64,000 nucleotides of DNA, taken from positions 28,576,077 to 28,640,076 of the forward strand of contig NC_068973.1 of assembly GCF_016808095.1 (NCBI RefSeq), given 5' to 3'. Both the position numbers and the translations under genes were made by a program. Shown in pieces: positions 50,038-60,219 of this stretch (positions are counted from its first letter, which is position 1; each line of letters opens with the position of its first letter). Below the pieces are notes generated by a model. That model did no database searches, was not told the DNA's origin, and was given only the letters and a program-made list of their open reading frames with translations. The stretch is from Vigna angularis (Eukaryota > Streptophyta > Magnoliopsida > Fabales > Fabaceae).

Positions 50038-50607
50038 TCAACTGGTCTTTGGATCAGGCATGGGAAAGAGGCCAACACTTGCACCTCTGGGCGGTGCAAA
50101 ACCCAAGAACTTCTGCAAATTTGTTCTGATGCTAATGGAACACAAGAAGTACAGAAATGCCATGGAACAATCAGTGGGATCATTACCCTGCAACCCTCGA
50201 TGGCTCATCTTCATAATAAGCCCAAAAGGTTTGAAGGGCAATTTGGCAACTACCTTGCCTTCGAAGAGTGAATTCAGCAATCCAAAGACTACAAAGAGAA
50301 CCAAAGCCACCACACCCCCAGACTTGAACTTGAAGAGAGACAGATCACGACTCGATTCTTTGAGGCTTGTCTCAACACGATCAATCTTTTTGGTCTTGGA
50401 CTTCTTGATGTTGATTTTATTGATGTCTGTCTTCATGGTCTCAAGTTTCTTGGAGGCCTTGTCAATGGAGGACCGAAGATTTTTGTAAGAATTGGTCCAA
50501 TAGATAAGAACCCATGAGATAGCCTCACAAACAATAGCTGTGCAGAAGGAGATACCAACTACAGTGAGGCCATCAGAGTACTTGAAATCTGAGAAAGGAT
50601 ATGTCAT
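50038..50607 (-). CDS. TMCO1-like ER calcium-load-activated channel, copy inside a Pack-MULE
   Basis: A single uninterrupted frame of 189 residues from ATG 50607 to TGA 50038. It starts MTYPFSDFKYSDGLTVVGIS; membrane segments are likely at about 12-35, 95-115 and 140-158. A lysine-rich coiled coil lies between the first two (SIDKASKKLETMKTD, KKSKTKKIDRVETSLKESS). The segments VVALVLFVVFGLLNSLFEGK, YFLCSISIRTNLQKFLGF and the ending GLFPMPDPK are those of TMCO1 proteins, and the length fits the family (about 188). TMCO1 is an ER membrane protein that releases calcium when stores are overloaded and associates with the translocon. The copy lies wholly within a Mutator-like element, so it is a captured or duplicated gene; whether it is expressed cannot be seen. 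Around residues 61-67 (INKINIK) it looks altered from what I recall of plant relatives. Confidence 0.85.
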   Translation of the reverse strand: MTYPFSDFKYSDGLTVVGISFCTAIVCEAISWVLIYWTNSYKNLRSSIDKASKKLETMKTDINKINIKKSKTKKIDRVETSLKESSRDLSLFKFKSGGVVALVLFVVFGLLNSLFEGKVVAKLPFKPFGLIMKMSHRGLQGNDPTDCSMAFLYFLCSISIRTNLQKFLGFAPPRGASVGLFPMPDPKTS

Positions 50608-50639
50608 AGGAAGACTTTAACCAAAAATCTACGCCAAAA

Positions 50640-51000
50640 TGAGAAGGCCAACTCGGATCTTGATCAGAAATGTTAAAAAACGTCCATCGCCGACACGACC
50701 CTGGTTCATGGTCCGAAAGGTGGCGACTGGGCGCGGAGGCTATGGCAGAAGAGGAGATCGGACAGAGTGGCCCTTGGCGGCCTCGGAGGCTCGCGGCGGC
50801 CGACTTCGGTGGAGGTAGTGGCGGTTGCATGGTGCAAGGCGAGTTCTTCCCGCGCGCGAAGAGGAAGGGGGAATGAGTTGGCGACGACTTGGACGGCGAC
50901 ACGCAGCGGCCGGTCTGGCGGAGGCGGCAGTGTGCGCGGAGATGACGCGGTGGCCGGTCTCGGCTGGGAAAGGGAGATTTGAGTTTTGTGCGTGGTTGTC
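50640..51000 (-). other. GC-rich segment upstream of the TMCO1-like frame, possible second captured fragment
   Basis: Base composition jumps to GC-rich here, unlike the TMCO1-like frame and unlike the surrounding DNA. On the minus strand a frame from 51095 to 50706 (129 residues) starts inside the terminal repeat and is Pro/Arg-rich. Overlapping frames exist on the plus strand as well, so coding is doubtful. It could be a captured first exon or promoter of another gene, serving as the leader of the TMCO1-like frame. Confidence 0.4.
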
Positions 51001-51065
51001 GAGTGAGTAAGAAGAATAAGAGAAAGTGGGGGTTTCTGTTTTGTGTTGGAGAAGAGGAGATGAAT

Positions 51066-51309
51066 TTGGGGAGGAAAGGGGAAACTGTGACTCATTTGCC
51101 ACGTTTTAATTCTCTAGTGCCAAATAATTAGCCACTTAACACCGTTAGTGTGTATTTAACGGAGATGACTACATTGACACAAATTTTTTCTATGTTTGGA
51201 TTCAATTGACACTTTTACACCATGTAAGGACGACAATGAAACTTTTTTAAAAATGAGGATGAATTTGACACAATTCAACCAAACTGGGGACAAAGGAAGC
51301 AATTAAACC
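51066..51309 (-). repeat. Right terminal inverted repeat of the Pack-MULE
   Basis: Reverse complement of the left repeat; ends at the TAATAATAA duplication. Confidence 0.85.
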
Positions 51310-51318
51310 TAATAATAA

Positions 51319-54300
51319 CGTTAAGAAATTTAATATAACTTTCAACAATTATTTCTATTAATAACTTTTATCTGTATGTTTCAAGACCCACCATTCTCCA
51401 AATGGTTCAGTCTGAGTCTTATTTTTGACAAAAAAAAAATAGAGAGAAGGTGTAAAATATCCATATTTCGATAAAGTAATTTCAAAATTGCCAAATCCAT
51501 TTCCATGTAAAAAAGATATTAAAATAAATATGAAAAAGAGAGAATGAAAGCATGCCCAATAATTTAGATTTCAAACCAATTTGGGCCTTCACTATATGAA
51601 CTTGCATAAATGGATAACTTTTGTACAAATGTTTTTTACACCTCTCACTTTTGCAGAAATTGGGTTCTAACTTTTGGAGAAATTGGGTTTAAATTTGCTT
51701 TTCATTCTTATAGTTTCTTGGATGTAATTTGTGTCACTCTAAAAACTCATTGGCACATTTGAATCTCTAGTTTTTAAAACTTAATTCTTTCTAGTTCACC
51801 ATTAATACACTATCTGATTATTAATAAAAAAAAAAGCAATAACTAATTCCTAAGTTATATTCGTACAGTTATTTATTCACAAAGTATATTACTAAATAAA
51901 TTATACCGATATTTACTAAAAATAAATTCAAATTATAGATAACTTCTTTTTGTAATTCTACACGAATCTTCATTTTGTTTTAAAAAATATTATAGATAAC
52001 TTTTACAGTACGTATACACATTTTTCAGTTTTTAAAAGTATTTCGATTATTCTCAAATAATAAGTTTTGCTAAGTGAAATCAATAAAATAATGATAAAAA
52101 AAAAGTAGACAATACGACGGGGCCGAAGCAAAAACATAAAGCCCAGTATTTTATATTTGAAGCAGCATTCGGGCCGAAAACAAAACTTTACGGCTGGGCC
52201 GAAAGAAAAGGCAGATAGAAATTATTACAGGGTCGCTATCTGAAAAGGTGAAATGAATAGAAAAATAAATATAGTAAATGTTAAATGATAGTGTACCCAA
52301 ATGGAGCAATTGCCTAGCACATTCCCTCACAAAGATACGTCTGAATAGACAATGACCCCAAATTCTTAATCATCATCGTTTCATCATACATGTCAATTGC
52401 AGAACCACGCATAATCTTTCACACATGTAACAAGATCGACTACCTTAAATTGTGCCATAACTTTATGCCCTACTTAACAAATTCCAATCTCCTTATTAAC
52501 AAAATTGGTGCTACCCTCTCATCAATCAAAATCATTCTAAGTCAACAACAACGGCTTCTTACTAATCACGCGCTCAATGTCTTCTTTCTACACTTAAAAT
52601 CAACTCCTTTCACCCTAATATATGTTTCATCGTAAATTTATTTTACAAATTAATTTGGCATTTTTCAAAACTATCTACCATTAGTAATATCAAAATTAAG
52701 TTTGTTCAATTGAATGTTAGTTTCTCAAGTGGCTGTCAAGTCAAAACTTTAGTGTATTGTTTTAGTGTCACTTTATATTAATTTAAAATATGAATTTTAT
52801 ACGCTAAATTTTGTTTTGGTTTTCTTTATTAATTTTCAGTGACTTTTGTTGATCAATAATTTTGAAGTCAAAATTGTATATTCAAATTAAACATAATTTT
52901 TATGCTTACTCTTTATACATCGTCATTAGAATTCATTTTCCACACCTTACAAGACAGTGTGAGTGAACTTTTCTTCCTATTACATTACTTTCACCTTATA
53001 AATAAACAAAACATGTAAAATATTTGTACACTCTTTAATCACTAAATAACACCGGCTTATGTTTATTTTTGAAGAAAAAACATTAGAAGTGATATATTCC
53101 AATATGAGATTCATCCCTATCAAGATCCGCTTAGTGGTTATGATTTAGGTTAAAACAAAATATTCTATATATAGATAATTCTAATATTAATATATTTATT
53201 TTACTGAAATTAAGAGTATGTAAATACCTAGAAATAGACTCTGTTTTCTTTTAAAAAAAATACCCTAAAATATCTAAAAATTGGCATATATGCATGTTTA
53301 ACGATTGACCAACCGTTAAGAAGATGAGGTAAGGGTGAATATGTGCGATTTCTGTGTCACCCGTGCAACACCTTGATGCAAGGAATGTCGGAAAGTGTTC
53401 CACTTTCCTTTTCTCCTTTTCTTTCCAACTTTTTGACTTTCCCTTTTTAATTATTTCATGACCACAAAAGTAAAACAAATAACAATTAAGAAGTAGAATG
53501 CAAAACAACCAAGTAATCAAATTCTTCTAACACTAATTAGACTCCTCATATATATTCACGTACATATAAACACACTTTTTTGATTTCTCATTGAAAGGAT
53601 AAGTTTGATTAGAACACAATCAAACTGGATGCATTAATTAAAGAAATTCTCATAACTGAATCCAGCATTAAGATATGATTGACATTAGACACCAACAAAC
53701 ATTCTTCCTTTGTCCAACTCTTTTTCAACATTCTCTTCTTGCTCTCGTTTTTATTCCATTGTCTCACGCTTTTAATTTCTTATAGACTTTTATTTGTCAT
53801 CTAATGCTTTACGATCTCTAAAGTCGTGTGAAAGATTGTGTTTTCGGCAGCTAAAGCAAGATAATTGGAGATTACACAAACTCTCGCCAAAACTCTTTTC
53901 ACTTTTAGTCGTTATTAATGTTTGTGTATAAAGTGATACCTTTTCTTAACAAAAATTACTAGTCTAAAGTAATGATAGTGTAAACACTAAAATGTTGTTC
54001 GTACTCACTAATTGGGTTGAATAATTAGATTATTCAGAGAGGGCATTTTATAATATATTTTGTAAGAAAAAGAGGAAAAGGAGAAGGAAGGAACAGAGTT
54101 ATCACTATTCCACGTGTTTGCTGAAGATGATGCTGACAAATCCTCATGATTGCCACGTAGACAACTGGGATAATAATAAAAGGTAATAAATTTGGAAGAC
54201 AAAATGAGTTTGGGTGCACAGAAACGCCATATGCATTTCACATGCTTCCCTGGCCGCTTTGTCTTCCCCTACCTCGTTTTATCATCATCTAACATTTCAA

Positions 54301-57300
54301 ATTTAAATCACCATTTTCTTCCATCGACAACTTCTCAAAACAAAGACATACAAAGAAACTGAGTAACAAAAACAAACAATTCTGATTCGGAACATGTGAG
54401 CCTCATCGAAGGAGCTGATTTTGTGGGTCCAAGACGCAGCACAAGTCAGAGATCGCATAGATAACCGTACAGCGGACACGTGGTTGAGACAGTATTAATG
54501 TTTCAAATTGAGTTTAGGAACAATCATGCATGCATCCATCCATCCATCACCCATCGTATTCCTTAATCCTATACTATACTGTCTTCGTATATGTCTTCCC
54601 GCTGTCGACATTCCTTCATTTTGTTCACCGGATCGACATTATCAACGGTCAGATTTTCTCCGTCCTCAACTTTCTCAAAATATAAATTACTTTTGAATAA
54701 TTAGTTATACATGGTGTCTAACATTACTTTTTAAAAATATTTTTAACTATGTCACCCAGAGGAAGGAAAATGGGCACTGGGCACAAGTGATATTTGCGTG
54801 CTAATAATATGTGCCCTCTTTGAAGGTGCAAGCTGGGATTTGTGGGCCTTCACTTCACCAACCGCAATATCAACCAAAGATATTTATATAGTCTTTAAAT
54901 ATTTATCACCTCTTGCTTAGGTTTTATGAGTTAAGAAACATAAGTATAGATGATTATTTGATTTATGTGGAGGAAGAAATATTTGATAGGAGAGCTAAGT
55001 GAAAAGTGATAATGAATAAGGAGGTGTGCGTGAGAGGTGGAAACTTGAAGATGAGGAGCAAATGTAACAGGGGGGACCAACCATTGTGAAATACGCTAAC
55101 CGGGTGAAATGAAAGCTGCTGAATGCTTTTGTTCATTAAATTGAAGTAGCCCACAGCTAAACAAATCAGAGAAAGTGTGTCGCATAGCATGCAAGTTGGA
55201 GAGATTGCCAACCCTTTCTTTAGTAAATTTACTAAAAGCCTGCAACATTACCACTCACTTGTCTTCCACCCATCTCCACTCAAACAAAACCATTTTATTT
55301 TCTCTCACAAACCTACATTTCTAAACCCTAATAAATACCTTTTCAATACTATAACCACCCTTTCTGATTTCTTCACTGCTTTGCCTCTTCTTTCAATTTC
55401 TTCTCAATGTCACACAATTTTTTTTCTTTTCACACGCAACTCACCTACAACTTGTACATATTAATCAAAAATTTATTCCTCAGTCCAAACGAAAATCATT
55501 TACGGGGATCAAGTTAACATAAAATTCCTTGTTCTTGTCTGAGATATATAGTTAATCGATATCAACAATGTTGTCCCGGTATTGCAAATAAAACAGCACA
55601 AAGTTCAAATTCAACACTGTGCCCTGGTCGTCACTCTTGTGACTCTGTGTTTGTTCAATACTGTCGCAAATTGTAGCACTGCCAAAAGAGTTAATGTAGC
55701 CTTTGGATTTTGTGTGACGTTGTTGCCTAACCCTAAGTCTCTGATGGCTTACAACTTACTACTATCTTCTCCTCAATGCGACATGTACTCTGCTAGCTGT
55801 TAAATGACCGACAATAAGTGGTTGCTTTCCTTCATATACTGTATTTTTGTTGTAACCTTTCCCAAATTCCAAACACTCATTATTGCTGCCGCAAACGGAA
55901 CCCAACAAGGAAGATAATAATGCTGCTTCTCAAATTAAACCAAATTTAATCTTTTCATCTGGTTTCAGATGAGTCAAAAGCATGATCCACCAGTCAATCA
56001 AATTACATTGAAAAACCATTACGTGAACTTCACACAAAACTGTCACGTGTTTATTAACAGAGTGTCAGGATCCATATATATATATATATATATATATTTG
56101 TTGATATACATTCTTACTACAATGAATTACTTTTAACTATATATTACTGGACAGTGGGGTGTGAATGTACTTACAAAAAAAGGTTGTCACAAAGTTAATG
56201 TAAACCTACGTGGTCAGGGTTCTTTTACTGCTCTGTAAACCTGGTGGACAAAACGTAATAATTGCCCCCAACCTGGTAAATTTAAAGTAAGTTGTAAAGA
56301 CATTTAAATGGCATGTGAAATAAGATACCAAGAATCTTTGCGAAGTAAAAATGGCAACAATAATATTGCATTGAATACTTAAATAAGCAGAGTGGCTGAA
56401 AAAATTGTAGTATTTAAACTTGCGATAAGGTGTTGCAATGATGAAGCAATAATATGAAGGAGGTCCTTTTCCCCAACCATGGGTGAAGCTAATTAATAGA
56501 AGGGTAGTAGTAATATGATGAGTGGGTGACATGCTTTCAACAAGCATAGTATAGTGTCTCTCATCTATTCCTACCTATATATCTGCCTCCATCACTCCTA
56601 TGTAAGCCTTGCTCCTTCTCACCACACCCTTGCATTTTTCCCTATTTTTTAACTCTAATATTTTTAGTCATGTCTATAAAGTTCTCACCAGTTTAGCCGA
56701 CAGCCATCAATCACAATAAAAACAAACTATCATTTCTAACTTATTTTATTTAAACCTTCTAAATTCTAATCAGACAAGATTTTACCGATTCATAGGTTTC
56801 GTTTCAAGAACTAAAATTATGTTTAGTCACACAAATGTAATTTAACATCTAATAAGTTTATTCTTATCTACAATTTACGTTCCTTTCTAGCTACATCAGA
56901 AGATATTTTGTTACGATGATAATGAATGTTATAAAAGTTGATCTGGTGAAAGATTCAATACGAGACATTTATAAAACATGGGAAGAAGCCTATATATAGA
57001 GTCATTCATTTACTCAAATAATATATACACTGAATAGTTTTAATTTTTTCCATATGATTGTAATTTTAGTTTTTGTCATGTGTTGTATTAATTGTATGTT
57101 AATGTCTAACAAGTTAATCTAATAATTACCGTGGTTTCATTGTTTGATGTTATCTATATAATTGTAATTAGATTTTAAACCATGATTATGATAATATGTT
57201 AAGTGGTGAAGTTTAAATCTAATTTAATCATACAAAATCAACTTATAAAATAATATTTGCATCCTCTTATATATACTCTAAATTGTCTTATTACAAGTTT

Positions 57301-58124
57301 AAATGAGACTTCCAACAAAAAATATATTACTAATTTCTTCATCATTATTCCTAACCATTTCTATTTAAACCACCTTTTTTATTATTAAGATAATTTATAA
57401 GAAAAAAAAACTACATAAAATTTAATAAGGTAAGGGATACAGTTCTTATACATAATAAGTTCTAAACATTAATTATATTATTGTGCCTGAGAAAAGCATT
57501 AGTTAATAAATATATAAAGAGTAGTTATTAGTAAAAGTTTGAATACATTGGTGAAGCATGAAGTTATGACTAACTTATACTTTAAGAAAATGAAACAGGT
57601 AACAGTGCAGGATGCGCTTTATCACAAAAGCCTTCAAAAATGAACATTACGTAGGTAATTAATGGAATAACTATTTGGAATCTCGTCAGAATTTAAATTT
57701 TTATATAAAAACCAGAAAGATAAAAAAGGAAATTAAAACAAAAAATGAGAAGGGCAATTAATTTCTTTCCAAAAAAATTGTTTAATATACACCACATGCC
57801 ACGTTATTAGAATGCACGAACATTAAAATACATGAATATTTTCATGGAATTTGTGTTTTTGGAGCCATTTGTAAGTATGTCACTTTACGATTCCTTTGAA
57901 ATATTGTCATAATATTTTTATACATAAAAAAATAATGATAATGATTTTATAGAAATTGTAAAAATATGTATACACAACGTGTACAAAAAATATAAGAATT
58001 TATTTTTCGAACTCCTCCATTTATTTTTCTTCTTTTCTGTGACATCTCACATTTCTTATATTTGTCTCTGTCATCTTCCTATATCTCTTGTTACTAAGAT
58101 GGATACATCTTTTTATGAAAAATT

Positions 58125-58186
<62 letters not shown>

Positions 58187-58540
58187 CAATGTCGATCGTC
58201 TACTAATTTTTAAGGTTATTCTATTTTTTTTTCTAAACGTTTCGTACGTGCAGACAAGCAAAATTGTTTGTAAAGATTGAATTAATGGTATCCAATCTTA
58301 CTAGTTTTAGAAATGAATTGAATAACTAGTTTAGAAATTTATTCAATGAAAATATAACAGGAAATACAAATAAACAATTGACAATTTTTTAAATAAATTT
58401 ATATAATAATTACTTTCTTTTCTTGAAAACAGTTTTTATTTAATGAATTTTTTTGTAGTAATATATATTTCTCTAATTAAAAACTTTATTTTAAAATTTT
58501 TTTAAATGTCACTTATGTTTTAAAATTTCAAACATAATAT
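51319..58540. other. Intergenic DNA, no supported gene
   Basis: No recognisable protein was found. At 52120-52205 three gggcc/gccca motifs (Site II-like) cluster in a less AT-rich stretch, but no gene follows. The stretch 54360-54700 holds acacgtgg (G-box/ABRE-like) at 54476 and catgcatgcatc (RY-like) near 54527, without a recognised gene. A TA microsatellite lies at 56074-56097 and a long one at 58130-58184. The frames at 55177-55464 and 55582-55803 show no known domain. Confidence 0.45.
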
Positions 58541-59760
58541 CTTAATATAGTAAGAGTTTTCCTGATTATGTTGGAAGTCACACATCGACTAGAGATAAGA
58601 ACAATTTTTAATTTATAACCCTATAAGCCAGTTTTATAGGGTTGAATAGGTTTAAAGTTCACTTCTAACATGGTATCAAAGCTGGTTTTATGGACTTGAT
58701 AGAAAATAAGTCTGTTTCATCATGTTATATTTTATTTGTAGAAACTATGTCTTGATTTGTATATTTTCTTTGAGAAAAGTTTATACACTTTTGGTTTCTG
58801 TATTGTATTGTATTGTTAATTATTATAATGTTTCAGTTATTAATTAAATTTGTTAATTTCAATATTATAATTTCATTGTTATATTTGACCCGTTCAAAAA
58901 TCATTTAGTTTTCTCCTTATTTGAGAGTATCATCATTTTAGAGTAAAAGTTTACAAATTTTGTTCCTTATTAATACATTAACTTATAGTTTTAATTTATT
59001 TAAGTATGTATTATTTTTTCTTTTATCTTTAAAAAAAACACCTTTTCTTGTTAGCTTATATTCATTACATGTTAACATCTATTTACATGAATTTCATTTA
59101 ACAAAGATTAATAAATATATGTTAGAAAAAATATATTTTCTAGTAACTGAAATTCTGTTTTACCAATAGATTTTATTAAATTTAATTACCAACGGATTTA
59201 TTAATAAATTATATCATAAATTTATCAAAGCTGAAAATAAAAAATATTACATTAATTTACCGACAGATTTTACTAATAAAAAATTTATAAGTAATAATAA
59301 TTATAAATTATCTATCGATTTTACCAACTGAATTTATAATAGATTTACAAATATTTTTATTAATAATTCAAATTTTAATTTATGAACAACTTTTATTGAT
59401 AATTTATTTTTATTTATAAATTCTGTTTTATTAACTATTTACGTAGATAATTAAAGAATTTATTTTAGTGTCAATTAATAAAGTAATATCTTCAGTAAAT
59501 GGATAAACAGATAAAAATAATCATAGAATATTTATCAGATAAAATAATTAACTACTCTTCGAAATTACAAGTTGCCAATTTGTCAATGACACCAAATAAT
59601 TATTACTTCCTCCTGAAATAATTGATTGTGAGTTTTGTTCTTTTGAAGGTCTCTATGCAGACAAACGTATCCACATCATTTCTAATAATTTTTTTACTGT
59701 CAAATAGTGTTTTTATATCTTATCAAAATTTTGAGCAAAATAATTATTCTTTTGAGTGAT
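58541..59760. repeat. Tandem duplication, copy A
   Basis: Segments 58691-59140 and 59160-59760 recur, with many differences, at about 60250-60680 and 62290-62870. Shared phrases include 'gtttcagttattaattaaat', 'tctccttatttgagagtat', 'ctactcttcgaaattacaag' and 'ttgccaatttgtcaatgaca'. It is non-coding. This copy contains a TRIM LTR at 58569-58670. Confidence 0.75.
58569..58670 (+). repeat. TRIM-type LTR with adjoining primer site
   Basis: A 102-bp LTR starts TGTTGGAAGTCAC and ends CTTCTAACA, followed directly by TGGTATCAAAGC (58671-58682), a one-base variant of the initiator-Met primer site. It belongs to the family in the palindrome at 20 kb. No second LTR was found, so it is a truncated element. 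Confidence 0.78.
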
Positions 59761-60219
59761 GTTAGAGTTCTCATGGAAGGAAAAACACAAAAAGAGCAGT
59801 TTTGTTAATAATGAGAAGTAGCAAAATAAATGAAGAATAACTATTTTAATTGTTTGAAGTTATAAGGTTATATATATAATATAATTTAGTTTCTTTTTCT
59901 AAAAATTGATTTTTTATAAGTATTCAAATAATTTATTTTTTATTAAGCTTTTGATGTGAACAAATTTTATTATATTTCAGAAACTACTGACTTGAAGATA
60001 CTTATTAATTTTTCACAATTGTATTTTATATTTGAATAAGTTTTCTACGCATATATTAACCATTTTGTATATATAGCTCATGTTAATCGTTTTATGGGTT
60101 ATAAAAAGATGAAACTCTATTGGCTTAAGTGCGTAACAATGTGTTTAGTTTTTTATAATCATTTAAAAAAAAGTTATACCATCTCTTTCTCTTCTTTCTT
60201 CAAATTGAAAGCAAGTAAT

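Larger units (their letters stand above)
49756..51309. mobile_element. Mutator-like element carrying a captured gene (Pack-MULE)
   Basis: The 1554-bp element has long terminal inverted repeats of about 245 bp (49756-49999 and 51066-51309), beginning GGTTTAATTGCTTCC and ending GGAAGCAATTAAACC. It is flanked by the perfect 9-bp duplication TAATAATAA (49747-49755; 51310-51318). Long inverted repeats with a 9-bp duplication are the signature of Mutator-like elements. It encodes no transposase. The interior consists of an intact TMCO1-like reading frame on the minus strand and a GC-rich segment (about 50640-51000) that looks to be of different origin. The repeats are nearly identical by eye, which points to a fairly recent insertion. 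Confidence 0.9.

Noticed and set aside
50706..51102. Pro-rich 120- and 129-codon frames near the right repeat of the Pack-MULE
   Set aside because: They start in the terminal inverted repeat, and overlapping frames on the other strand are equally open; there is no domain to support a protein.
52120..52210. Cluster of gggcc/gccca motifs resembling a promoter
   Set aside because: No gene could be recognised on either side, so it is not called as a promoter.
55582..55803. 73-codon Cys-containing frame with a hydrophobic stretch
   Set aside because: It begins within a run without promoter or splice context, and its cysteine pattern matches no small secreted peptide family I know.
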